A DNA stretch of 64,000 bases from Burkholderia pyrrocinia. GTDB lineage: Bacteria > Pseudomonadota > Gammaproteobacteria > Burkholderiales > Burkholderiaceae. The notes beneath the pieces were generated by a model. The model was not told where the DNA came from and did no database searches. It saw only the letters and a program-made list of their open reading frames with translations. This document shows positions 1 through 8,259 of this stretch, piece by piece (within the stretch, counting starts at the first letter, position 1; each line of letters begins with the position of its first letter). Made by a program: the position numbers and the translations under genes. The DNA lies in NCBI RefSeq assembly GCF_022809715.1, contig NZ_CP094460.1, positions 2,046,001 to 2,110,000 of the forward strand. Direction: 5' to 3'.

Positions 1-1
1 T

Positions 2-604
2 CTGTTCGCCACGCTCGTCGCCGTGGCGGCGCTTCCGCTGACCGCCTGCGTCGCGCCGGGCTATTACGGCGCGCAGCCAGGTTATCCGCAGCAGCAATAC
101 GCGACGCCCGGCTATGCGCAGCCCGCGTATTCGCAACCGGGCTACGTGCAGCAGCAACCGTACGATCAATACGGCAACCAGCCGCAATACGGGTCGCAGC
201 CGTATGACCAGTACGGCAATCAGCAACAGCAATACGGCAACCAGTACGGCAACGGCTACGGCACGCAGTACGGCACGGTCGCGAACATCCGGCCGGTCAG
301 CGGCTCGGTCGGCCCGTCGGGCGTCGCCGGCACCGTCGTCGGCGCGCTGATCGGCGGCGTGCTCGGCAACCAGGTCGGCCGCGGTCACGGCCGCGAGGCC
401 GCCACCGTGATCGGCGCCCTCGGCGGTGCGGTCGCGGGCAACCAGATCGGCCAGCAGATGGGCGCGGCGCAACCGCCGAGCAGCTACCGGATCGACGTGC
501 AGGTCAGCGACGGCTCGACGCGTTCGTTCGACGTGCAGTCGCCGGGCAACCTGCGGCCGGGCGATCGCGTGCAGATCAACGGCAATCAGTTGTCGCGGTA
601 TTGA
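2..604 (+). CDS. Glycine-zipper 2TM lipoprotein, 5' truncated by window edge
   Basis: The reading frame is open from base 2, so the true start lies upstream of the window; 200 residues are visible. The visible N-terminus is a hydrophobic signal segment ending in LTAC, a lipobox, so the protein should be an outer- or inner-membrane lipoprotein. Residues about 20-90 are a low-complexity Tyr/Gln/Gly/Pro region with repeated YGNQ, PGY and QYG units. A glycine zipper follows (GVAGTVVGALIGG and GALGGAVAGNQIG, about residues 105-145), typical of the Rick_17kDa/2TM surface-antigen family. The C-terminal 50 residues resemble the small beta domain seen in these proteins. Role in the cell is not known; envelope structure is an inference from the family. 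Confidence 0.8.
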   Translation: MFATLVAVAALPLTACVAPGYYGAQPGYPQQQYATPGYAQPAYSQPGYVQQQPYDQYGNQPQYGSQPYDQYGNQQQQYGNQYGNGYGTQYGTVANIRPVSGSVGPSGVAGTVVGALIGGVLGNQVGRGHGREAATVIGALGGAVAGNQIGQQMGAAQPPSSYRIDVQVSDGSTRSFDVQSPGNLRPGDRVQINGNQLSRY

Positions 605-932
605 TGCCGATTCGGTGCGCCTGACCTGAGCGGGCGCATCCGGCGCGTTCGATGTCGTGTGCCTGTTCGGCGCGCCGGCACGCCTGCTTCACGTGATCCT
701 CATCCCTCGTGCCGGCGCGACGCGCATGACGCGCCGCCGGTACTCTCGCAGTCCCTCCACCTTCGCGTCAGCCTCCAGCGCGACGCGATCCGAGGACCAA
801 GGCGCGGCCGGGATGCACGACGCATCGAACGCCGCCACACGTCATCCGGATTCCGATTAGCATAGGCACGATGCATCGCGCGGCCGCGGCAACCCGCGCC
901 GGCATGCACAGCCCTCCACAGGAATCCCCTCG
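605..932. other. Intergenic region, no gene recognised
   Basis: This 328-base stretch between the glycine-zipper lipoprotein and the acetyltransferase holds only short overlapping open frames with no recognisable protein. No clear terminator hairpin or repeat was seen. Confidence 0.6.
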
Positions 933-1442
933 ATGACGATCACGACACGCCTGCTCGACGCGACCGACGCCGCCCGTTTCCAGACCCTTCGCCTGCGCGC
1001 AGTCGACACCGCGCCCACGTCTTTCCTGCCCACGCTCGACGAAGAATCGCAGGTGCCGGTCGGCGAATTCGCCGCGCGCATCACGCCGACGCACGCGCAG
1101 GCCGTGTTCGGCGCGTTCGACGGCGACACGCTCGTCGGCATCACGGGCGTGCGCCGCGATGCGCGCGCGAAGATCGCGCACAAGGCGACGATCTGGGGCG
1201 TGTTCGTCGATCCCGCGTATCGCGGGCGCGGCATCGCGCAAGCGCTGCTCGAGAGCGCGACCGAGCATGCGGCGCACGCGTGGCAGTGCAAGCAGCTGAT
1301 GCTGTGCGTGAACGAGGCCAACAGCACCGCGGAGCGGCTGTATGCGTCGCAGGGGTTCGTCCGGTTCGGCACGGAACCGCGTTCGTTGTTCGTCGACGGG
1401 CGGTTCTACGACGAGCATCACATGGTCAAGACGCTGGCTTGA
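933..1442 (+). CDS. GNAT family N-acetyltransferase
   Basis: The 169-residue protein has the GNAT fold signature: a beta-strand with WGVFVDPAYRGRGIAQALLE (about residues 88-107) carries the R/Q-x-x-G-x-G/A acetyl-CoA pyrophosphate loop, and a C-terminal N-E-A-N-x-x-A-x-x-L-Y-x-x-x-G-F motif (about 129-145) is typical of the family. It probably transfers an acetyl group from acetyl-CoA to an amine; the substrate cannot be told. The ATG at 933 has AGGA about 10 bases upstream. It stands alone, convergent with the GH28 gene, and the two share a strong hairpin between their ends. Confidence 0.85.
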   Translation: MTITTRLLDATDAARFQTLRLRAVDTAPTSFLPTLDEESQVPVGEFAARITPTHAQAVFGAFDGDTLVGITGVRRDARAKIAHKATIWGVFVDPAYRGRGIAQALLESATEHAAHAWQCKQLMLCVNEANSTAERLYASQGFVRFGTEPRSLFVDGRFYDEHHMVKTLA

Positions 1443-1459
1443 CGCGTTCAATCATGCTT

Positions 1460-1493
1460 GCGTTCGCGGGCATCGACTGCCGCCCGCGAACGC
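1460..1493. terminator. Bidirectional hairpin between GNAT and GH28 genes
   Basis: A perfect 12-bp inverted repeat (GCGTTCGCGGGC and its complement) with a 10-base loop lies 18 bases after the acetyltransferase stop and 24 bases after the GH28 stop on the other strand. No long T run follows, so termination efficiency is uncertain. Confidence 0.55.
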
Positions 1494-1517
1494 CCTTTAC
1501 CTTCACTTCACCTCAAG

Positions 1518-3518
1518 TCACCGCTTGTCGGTAATCGTCGTGTTGACGGCCTGCCCGGCGATCGTCACGTTCGTCAGCGTCAGCGCGCTCACGTTGAACG
1601 CATAGATCGGCCCCGGCGACGTGACCGTCGGCGTGCCCGACGCGACCGGCGTGCCGAAGTCGCAATTGCTGATCGTCACGCCGGAGATCGGCTGCACGGC
1701 CGGCGCGGGCGGCGTGCCGTTGTAGTCGAACGCGACCGGCCCCTGCGCGACGATCGCCTGGAAACACGACGCGGTCACGCCGTTCAGCGTCACGTTGCTC
1801 GCCTTCACATCCGAGATCGTCACGTTCTGCACGACCGGCGCGCGCGTGCGCACCGCGTCGTTCGCGGGCTGGTAATCGCAGTCGAACGTGACGATGCCGC
1901 CCTGCGCAGCCGACGGGTTGCCGGCCGACGGCGTGACGACGCCGAGCGGCACGCTCGCGTTGACCGGGCTGCCCGCGAGCAGTGCGCTGCCGTAGCCACC
2001 GCCCTTCAGCGTCACGCCGTTCGGCAGCGTCACGCCCTTCACGTGGAAGTCCTTCACGTAGCCGCCGCGATTCATGTTGGTCTTCACGCGAATCGCGATG
2101 TTCAGCGGGTTGGTCTGCCAATTCGCGTTCAGCATCGACAGGTTGGTCGCATAGATCTGCTCGACGCCGCCGCCCATTTCGCTGCCGAGCGTGATGCCGC
2201 CGTGCCCGCTGTTCATCGTGCAGTTGCGGATCAGGTGCCGCTTCGCGGGCCCGTATTCGGTGTCGCGGTCTTTGCCGGACTTGATCGCGATGCAGTCGTC
2301 GCCGGTGTTGAACGTGCAGTCCTCGCACAGCACGTCGGTGCACGCGTCCGGATCGAAACCGTCGTTGTTCGGGCCGATGCTGTTGGTCGTCACGCCGCGA
2401 ATCACGACATTGCGGCTCGCGGTCGGATGGTGCTGCCAGAACGGCGTGTTCTGCGTCTGGTAGTTCGCCATCAGCACGTTGGTGCAGCCGATGAATTCGA
2501 CCATGCACGGCCGCAGGTAGTGGCCGAGGCCGAAGATGCGTTTCTCGACCGGCACACCGGCCTCGGACAGCGCCGGCAGGTAGTTCTGGTCCAGCTGCCA
2601 CGGCGTGACCGGCGACGTGAGCAGCGCGTAGAGCGCGTCGGGAATCGCGGGCGCGACGATGCGCAGGTCGACGTTGTTCGGATTCGCATAGGCCTGGCTC
2701 GGCACCGACGCGCCTGCGCCGTACGCGCCCGACGAGCCCTTGTAGGTCCACCAGCAGATGCTGCCGGCCCCGCTGCCGGAGAACGGCGTCATCGCCTGCC
2801 CGTTGAGCACCGACGTCGGGCCTTCGCCCGTCAGCGCGATGTTCGTCGCGTTGCGCGCGTAGACGGGCGCGCCGTAGTTCAGGCAATCGTTCGCCTGCCA
2901 GCGGCTGTAGTACAGCCGGCCGTTCGCGCCGCAATCGACCGGGCCGTCCTTCGCGTAGTCGGCCGGGTTCGGGCTGAAGTAGATCGTGCAGTTCGCGCTC
3001 AGGTGGAACGTGACGTTGCTCTGCAGCACGATCGGCCCCGCGCAGTACCAGTTGCCGGGCGGCACGACCACGCGCCCGCCGCCTTCGCGGCGGCACGCGT
3101 CGATCGCCGCGAGAAACGCCGGGCGCGAATCGAACGCGCCGGGCGCGGTCGTCAGTTCGGAACCCGGGCTCACCGGCGATTTCGCGACGTTCGTGTACGG
3201 GGACGTTTGCGCGACCGTCGCGCACGGGCGCGCGCCGTAATGCGTCACGTCGAAGTCGCGCCCGCGCAGCGCGAGCCGCGACACATGCGCGAGCGATGCG
3301 GCGATGCGCGCCGCCGCGCCATGCTCGCCCCAGACGAGATCGACCGCCGACGCATTGGGCATGTGGCCTCCCGCAAAGGCCCGGGTCGCCGCGAGCGGTC
3401 CGCCGAGCACGGCGCCGCCGGCGAGCGCGCCGCTCCAGCCGATGAATGCGCGGCGCGACACCGGCTTCGACGACGGCGATCGGGCAGACGAAGACGAACG
3501 GCGGCTGTTTGCGGCCAT
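1518..3518 (-). CDS. GH28 polygalacturonase-like exported glycoside hydrolase
   Basis: The 666-residue protein begins with a twin-arginine-type leader (SRRAFIGWSGALAGGAVLGG, about residues 21-40), so Tat export is likely. It carries the GH28 right-handed beta-helix signature in order: NNDGFDPD near residue 383, DDCIAIKSG near 406, GHGGITLGSE near 437 and R-V-K-T near 476. These match the catalytic Asp residues, His and Arg/Lys cluster of polygalacturonases and related exo-enzymes. It should cleave galacturonosyl or rhamnosyl bonds of pectin outside the cytoplasm. The ATG at 3518 follows GAAGGAG at good spacing. It is longer than typical bacterial polygalacturonases (about 450-600), with about 130 extra residues between leader and helix. 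It stands alone with no pectate transporter beside it. Confidence 0.88.
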   Translation of the reverse strand: MAANSRRSSSSARSPSSKPVSRRAFIGWSGALAGGAVLGGPLAATRAFAGGHMPNASAVDLVWGEHGAAARIAASLAHVSRLALRGRDFDVTHYGARPCATVAQTSPYTNVAKSPVSPGSELTTAPGAFDSRPAFLAAIDACRREGGGRVVVPPGNWYCAGPIVLQSNVTFHLSANCTIYFSPNPADYAKDGPVDCGANGRLYYSRWQANDCLNYGAPVYARNATNIALTGEGPTSVLNGQAMTPFSGSGAGSICWWTYKGSSGAYGAGASVPSQAYANPNNVDLRIVAPAIPDALYALLTSPVTPWQLDQNYLPALSEAGVPVEKRIFGLGHYLRPCMVEFIGCTNVLMANYQTQNTPFWQHHPTASRNVVIRGVTTNSIGPNNDGFDPDACTDVLCEDCTFNTGDDCIAIKSGKDRDTEYGPAKRHLIRNCTMNSGHGGITLGSEMGGGVEQIYATNLSMLNANWQTNPLNIAIRVKTNMNRGGYVKDFHVKGVTLPNGVTLKGGGYGSALLAGSPVNASVPLGVVTPSAGNPSAAQGGIVTFDCDYQPANDAVRTRAPVVQNVTISDVKASNVTLNGVTASCFQAIVAQGPVAFDYNGTPPAPAVQPISGVTISNCDFGTPVASGTPTVTSPGPIYAFNVSALTLTNVTIAGQAVNTTITDKR

Positions 3519-3747
3519 GGGCGCTCCTTCAGTGTATGGGGTATCGACGCGCCGGACGGCGGATCGCTATTTATACGTCGTCGTACTACAACGCGCAGTC
3601 TAAATGCGATCGAAGCCGCACACGTATTTGTCGTTTACCCTGTTTTTACTGAGTTAATGCCGCTGATGTGTGCACCCACTCACATCAGAGAACGCATCGT
3701 TAGAGATATGTTGTCGTATGTTTATGCGCAAAAACCTCAGCTGAAAC

Positions 3748-3774
3748 GCCCCGGCCGACGACGTCCGCCGGGGC
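3748..3774 (-). terminator. Hairpin downstream of the CS1-type pilin gene
   Basis: GCCCCGGC and its complement GCCGGGGC pair around an 11-base loop six bases past the pilin stop codon on the minus strand. Only a short T stretch follows, so this is a probable but weak intrinsic terminator. Confidence 0.5.
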
Positions 3775-3780
3775 ACCGAC

Positions 3781-4359
3781 CTACTCGCCTGCCGCCGCTA
3801 CCGCACCCGGTGCCGGCTCGCGCCCGGCCGAAGCTGCCGGTTCGAACATCAGCACCAGATCGCCGTGGTAACTCCCGTTGGTCGAGGCCGCCCCACTGAC
3901 GGCCGGCAGATGGGCGCTGACTTTCAGGTTGCGGGTTTCGTCGTAGCCGTCAAAACCGTCGCGCGCGGGTTTCACCAGCGTGAGCGTGCGAGCGGCGCCG
4001 GATGCGATTTCCGCGTCGCCCGCCTTGCCCGTCAGCACGACCTTCGCGTTGGCCATCTCGTCGCGACCGTTCGACAGCCGCAGCGGCTGCAACAGCGTGA
4101 CGTTGATATCGGGGTTCGTCGTGCGCACGCGGATCGGCAGCGTCGTGGCGAAGCTCTGCCGCGCACGGTCCGTCGCGTTCAGTTCGACCACGTCGTACCA
4201 CGCGGAATTGTCCGGTTTCGACACGAACAGACTGTCGCCGATATGCGCCGTCAGCGTGATCTTCTTGACGACCGCTTGCGGCGACGTCGGACCTGCGTGA
4301 GCGATGCCGGTCAATGCGCCGCACACGGCGAGTGCGGCAAGATGTTTTCCGATCTTCAT
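3781..4359 (-). CDS. CS1-type fimbrial major subunit (cable-pilin-like), orphan
   Basis: The predicted 192-residue precursor starts with MKIGKHLAALAVCGALTGIAHA, a Sec signal peptide cut after AHA. The mature part begins with a strand rich in Thr and Ile (VVKKITLTAHIGDSLFV) and ends YHGDLVLMFEP, the layout of CS1/CFA-family pilins such as the B. cenocepacia cable pilin CblA. These subunits normally assemble by an alternate chaperone-usher route with a dedicated chaperone, outer-membrane usher and tip adhesin. None of those genes is next to it. The ATG at 4359 is preferred over one five codons upstream because the signal peptide starts there. The C-terminal tail (about 17 residues, Ala/Pro/Glu rich) extends past the usual pilin end. 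It could be a decaying remnant, a periplasmic spy-like protein or a subunit served by machinery elsewhere. Confidence 0.72.
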   Translation of the reverse strand: MKIGKHLAALAVCGALTGIAHAGPTSPQAVVKKITLTAHIGDSLFVSKPDNSAWYDVVELNATDRARQSFATTLPIRVRTTNPDINVTLLQPLRLSNGRDEMANAKVVLTGKAGDAEIASGAARTLTLVKPARDGFDGYDETRNLKVSAHLPAVSGAASTNGSYHGDLVLMFEPAASAGREPAPGAVAAAGE

Positions 4360-4867
4360 TGTGTTGCCCCGCATTCTGGATGATTGAAATCCGATCGCCG
4401 AAAAGCCGGCCCGCTTCGAGCTCGCGATCCCGCCATTTCAGGAAAATCCGGTATTCGCTTATCTCGAAATTAACAAGCAAATCCCTGCGGAATTCGAAAT
4501 GCTCAGCCGTATACGCGACCGATCGAGTCGACCGGATGCATTCGCAACCGCGTATCAGACTCCCCCGTCAGCCAGCAACGACCGACTCTGACGAACACCT
4601 CGCGCCACGGCGTGCAATAACGATAGGCCACGAAAGTCCGGATAAATATCCATGGAAACCTTCACGGTTCTTTTCGGCTTCCATTTACCAGTGCCATCTC
4701 CAAATCAAATAACACTCGCGCGGAAAACGCCTGCTTTCAGGCGCGGCAATGTCATCGTCGGTCGCAACGGATATTCGCGCTTCCGATCGCCTCGGTAATT
4801 CCGCCCCTGTTCAGCCCCCCGCCGCCTGCGCTATCGTTTCCTCATCTTCACTGCCCCGGAGCCCCAC
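4360..4867. other. Intergenic region with lower GC, no gene recognised
   Basis: This 508-base stretch between the pilin and the aminotransferase is visibly richer in A and T than the genes around it, especially about 4430-4510 and 4640-4720. Short open frames run through it on both strands but none has a recognisable protein or a ribosome-binding site. It probably contains the pilin promoter. Confidence 0.5.
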
Positions 4868-6226
4868 TTGCCTTCCCGCCACGGAGTCGACCTCATCCGC
4901 GCCCGCGCACTGTTCGAACGCGAGCGCCGTGCGTTCACCGAAGCCATGCCGGCGTCCCGCGCCCTGTCCGCGGAAGTGTCCGAGCACCTGCTGTTCGGCG
5001 TGCCGTTGCACTGGATGCAGGACTGGTCGACGCCGTTCTCGCTGTATGTGAAGGAAGCGCGCGGCGCGACCTTCACCGACGTCGACGGCCATCGCTATGT
5101 GGATTTCTGCCTCGGCGATACAGGCGCGATGTTCGGCCATGCGCCGGAACCCGTCGCACGCGCACTCGTCGAGCAGGCCACGCGCGGCTACACGACGATG
5201 CTGCCGAGCGAGGACGCCGCGTGGGTGTCGCGCGAGCTCGCGCGCCGCTTCCGGCTGCCGGTCTGGCAGTTCGCGCTGAGCGCGAGCGACGCGAACCGCT
5301 TCGTGCTGCGCTGGGCGCGCGCGGCCACCGGCCGCAACACGATCGTCGTGTTCAACGGCTGCTATCACGGCACGGTCGACGACGTGTTCGTCGATCTCGT
5401 CGACGGCCGCCCCGTGCAGCGCGACAGCCTGCTCGGGCAGTCGTACGACCTGCTCGCGAACACGCGCGTCGTCGAATTCAACGATCTGGACGCGCTCGAG
5501 GCGGCGCTGAAGCATGGCGACGTCGCATGCGTGCTCGCCGAGCCCGCGATGACGAACATCGGCATGGTGCTGCCCGATCCGGGCTTCTGGGATGCGGCGC
5601 GCGAACTGACGCGCCGCCACGGCACGCTGCTCGTGATCGACGAGACGCACACGATCAGCAGCGGCCCGGGCGGTTACGCGGTCGCGCACGATCTCGAACC
5701 GGACATGCTGGTGGTCGGTAAACCGATCGCGGGCGGAGTGCCGTGCGCAGTGTACGGGTTCAGCGCCGAATTCGCGGAACGCGCGAAGCAGGCGAAGCTC
5801 AACGCGCCGCCCGGCCATTCGGGCATCGGCACGACGCTCACCGCGAACATGCTCGCGATGCATGCGATGCGCGCGACGCTGGCCGAAGTCGCGACCGACG
5901 CCGCGTATGCGCACATGTTCGAACTCGCCGCACGGCTGGCCGCCGGGCTCGAACAGGCGATCGCGAAACACGGACTGCCGTGGTGCGTGACGCGCATCGG
6001 CGCACGCACCGAATTCCTGTTCGCGCCCGTGCCGCCGCGCAACGGCACGCTTGCCGGCGCGCAACTCGACAGCGAGCTCGAACACATCGTGCACCTGTAT
6101 CTGCTGAATCGCGGCGTGCTGATCACGCCGTTCCACAACATGATGCTCGTGTGCCCGCAGACGACGAACGACGACGTCGACACACTCGTCGCGCAATTCG
6201 ACGCGTGCCTGGGCGAACTGGTGTGA
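4868..6226 (+). CDS. Class-III PLP aminotransferase, glutamate-1-semialdehyde aminomutase-like
   Basis: The 452-residue protein is a fold-type I, class-III aminotransferase of the HemL-like branch. Visible landmarks are the N-terminal DVDGHRYVDFCLGDTGAMFGH segment, GCYHGTVDD near residue 167, the cofactor-ring Asp in VIDETHTI near 259, and the Schiff-base lysine in VVGKPIAGG near 284. Family members move amino groups or act as 2,1-aminomutases; the substrate is not evident, and haem synthesis is unlikely because the sequence departs from housekeeping HemL. The TTG at 4868 is chosen because GGAG sits seven bases upstream and no good ATG fits. It stands alone upstream of an amino-acid permease, which suggests amino-acid catabolism. 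Confidence 0.8.
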   Translation: MPSRHGVDLIRARALFERERRAFTEAMPASRALSAEVSEHLLFGVPLHWMQDWSTPFSLYVKEARGATFTDVDGHRYVDFCLGDTGAMFGHAPEPVARALVEQATRGYTTMLPSEDAAWVSRELARRFRLPVWQFALSASDANRFVLRWARAATGRNTIVVFNGCYHGTVDDVFVDLVDGRPVQRDSLLGQSYDLLANTRVVEFNDLDALEAALKHGDVACVLAEPAMTNIGMVLPDPGFWDAARELTRRHGTLLVIDETHTISSGPGGYAVAHDLEPDMLVVGKPIAGGVPCAVYGFSAEFAERAKQAKLNAPPGHSGIGTTLTANMLAMHAMRATLAEVATDAAYAHMFELAARLAAGLEQAIAKHGLPWCVTRIGARTEFLFAPVPPRNGTLAGAQLDSELEHIVHLYLLNRGVLITPFHNMMLVCPQTTNDDVDTLVAQFDACLGELV

Positions 6227-6832
6227 CGTGACGCGCGTCCGGCTCGCCGGCACGCGCGAGCCGGACGCCTGCTCCCGGTGATTACTTCGGCAGATCCATC
6301 GGATCGACCTGCATGCCGGGCATGCTGTCGGGCACGCGCCGGAGCAGCGGTCGGCCGAAACATGACGGCGGGGCTACGTGCCCGCCGTGCAATAAACTGG
6401 AAGATCGATTTATCGACAGTCAGAGTTTGTTCACAAATGCCGGCCGCCAGTACTTTTTCCTGAAATCGTCAATTTTTCGATAACAACAACTCATCCTCCG
6501 CCGCTAGCATAACCGTCGACACAAGGCTCCATCAGAGAGCCGATTTCCCTATTTGATGGAGACGCAGCTCGATGCAATACCCGATCCTTTCCATTCATTC
6601 GCACTCCCTATTTCCCATTCGCGCCGCGTACCGACTCGCTTGCGCGTTTCATCCGTTTCATCGTTAACCGACAACCGCCCCGACCATCGCGCCTGCCCGG
6701 CCCCGCACCGAAAGCGGCCGGCACGGCTGACCGCGGCCATCTCGATCGCGCGCGAATCCGGCAGAGTCGTTCCGCGCTTGCGAACCCGTCGCGCCACCTT
6801 TCCCTTCCCTCAAATTCAAAGAGAGTGTCCTG
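6227..6832. other. Intergenic region with hairpin and possible gene remnant
   Basis: This 606-base gap separates the aminotransferase from the permease. It starts with a 13-bp perfect hairpin. On the minus strand, about 6282-6390, an open frame ends LRRVPDSMPGMQVDPMDLPK and stop; it reads like the tail of a real protein but has no start region, so it may be a remnant. From about 6400 to 6830 the sequence is pyrimidine rich and probably holds the permease promoter and a long untranslated leader. Confidence 0.45.
6235..6268 (+). terminator. Strong hairpin after the aminotransferase gene
   Basis: A perfect 13-bp inverted repeat (GCGTCCGGCTCGC and complement) with an eight-base loop begins eight bases after the aminotransferase stop. 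There is no T run, so it may act with Rho or as an mRNA-stabilising hairpin. Confidence 0.5.
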
Positions 6833-8239
6833 ATGCAACGAAACGAATCAGATCTACATCGAGGTCTCGGACAACGGCAGATGCGCCTGATGGCACTCGG
6901 CGCCGCTATCGGCGTCGGCTTGTTTCTCGGCTCGGCCAACGCAATCAAAATGGCGGGGCCCGCCATCATTCTTTCCTACATCATCGGCGGCGCGGTCATC
7001 TTCGTCATCATGCGCGCGCTGGGTGAAATGGCCGTGCACGAGCCCGTTGCCGGATCGTTCAGCCGCTACGCGCGCAATTATCTCGGCCCGCTCGCCGGCT
7101 ACCTCACCGGATGGAACTACTGGTTTCTCTGGCTGGTCACGTGCATCGCGGAAATCACCGCGGTCGGCATCTACATGGGTATCTGGTTTCCCGACGTGCC
7201 GCGCTGGATCTGGGCGCTCGCTGCACTGGGCATGATGGGCTCCGTCAATTTGTTGACGGTCAAGGCATACGGCGAACTCGAATTCTGGTTCGCGCTGATC
7301 AAGGTCGTGACGATCGTCGTGATGATCGCCGTCGGTCTCGGCATGATCGTGTTCGGCTACGGCAATCATGGCGTGCCGACCGGCATCTCGAACCTGTGGG
7401 CGCATGGCGGCTTTCTCCCGAACGGCATGCAGGGCGTCATGATGTCGATGCAAATGGTCATGTTTGCGTACCTCGGCGTCGAAATGATCGGCTTGACGGC
7501 GGGCGAAGCGGCCAATCCGCAAAAGTCCATTCCGAACGCGATCAACTCCGTGTTCTGGCGCATCGTGATCTTCTACGGCGGCGCGCTGTTCGTCATCCTG
7601 TCGATCTACCCGTGGAACGAGATCGGCACGCAAGGCAGCCCGTTCGTGATGACGTTCGAGCGGCTCGGCATCAAGACCGCCGCCGGGATCATCAACTTCG
7701 TCGTGCTGACTGCCGCGCTTTCGTCGTGCAATGGCGGCATCTTCAGTACCGGCCGCATGCTGTACAGCCTGGCGCAGCAGGGGCATGCCCCGCGCGCGTT
7801 CGGCGTGACGACCGCCGGCGGCGTGCCGCGCCGGGCGATTCTCGTCTCGGCGGCCGCCTTGCTGGCCGGCGTGCTGCTGAACTACCTCGTTCCCGAGAAG
7901 GTCTTCGTCTGGGTCACGTCCATCTCCACGTTCGGCGCGATCTGGACCTGGGGCGTGATTCTCGTTACGCAGATGAAATTCCGCCAGTCCCTCGCACCGA
8001 GCGAACAGCGCACACTCGGCTTTCGCATGCCGTTCTGGCCTTACGGTTCGTGGTTCGCGCTGGGGTTCCTCGCATTCGTGATCGGCTTGATGGCGTACTT
8101 CCCCGACACGCGCGTCGCACTGCTCGTCGGCCCGGCGTGGCTCGCGCTGCTGGTCGCCTTCTACTATGGGCTGAAGCTCGAATCCGCGGCGCCGTCGAAT
8201 GCGGGCTCAACCCGGCGGAGTGAGCGCCAGCGCGCCTGA
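6833..8239 (+). CDS. Amino-acid permease, AAT family of the APC superfamily
   Basis: The 468-residue integral membrane protein shows about twelve hydrophobic segments. TM1 contains ALGAAIGVGLFLGSANAI, the unwound G-x-G-x-F/L helix that binds the amino-acid backbone. The stretch FAYLGVEMIGLTAGEAANPQKSIPNAI is the conserved TM6-loop region of the family. It resembles ProY/proline-specific and aromatic permeases and should import an amino acid with protons across the inner membrane. AGAGAG lies seven bases before the ATG. It converges with the M20 amidohydrolase gene (20-base gap), and together with the lyase and regulator further on suggests uptake of a non-standard amino acid; that is inference. 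Confidence 0.88.
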   Translation: MQRNESDLHRGLGQRQMRLMALGAAIGVGLFLGSANAIKMAGPAIILSYIIGGAVIFVIMRALGEMAVHEPVAGSFSRYARNYLGPLAGYLTGWNYWFLWLVTCIAEITAVGIYMGIWFPDVPRWIWALAALGMMGSVNLLTVKAYGELEFWFALIKVVTIVVMIAVGLGMIVFGYGNHGVPTGISNLWAHGGFLPNGMQGVMMSMQMVMFAYLGVEMIGLTAGEAANPQKSIPNAINSVFWRIVIFYGGALFVILSIYPWNEIGTQGSPFVMTFERLGIKTAAGIINFVVLTAALSSCNGGIFSTGRMLYSLAQQGHAPRAFGVTTAGGVPRRAILVSAAALLAGVLLNYLVPEKVFVWVTSISTFGAIWTWGVILVTQMKFRQSLAPSEQRTLGFRMPFWPYGSWFALGFLAFVIGLMAYFPDTRVALLVGPAWLALLVAFYYGLKLESAAPSNAGSTRRSERQRA

Positions 8240-8259
8240 CCTCTGCACGACGCGTATCG

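Noticed and set aside
23..604. First gene as complete from GTG at base 23
   Set aside because: The frame is open to the window edge and base 23 lies inside the lipoprotein signal segment.
1458..3899. An 813-codon plus-strand open frame opposite the GH28 gene
   Set aside because: Composition is that of a complementary-strand shadow and the GH28 motifs on the minus strand are unambiguous.
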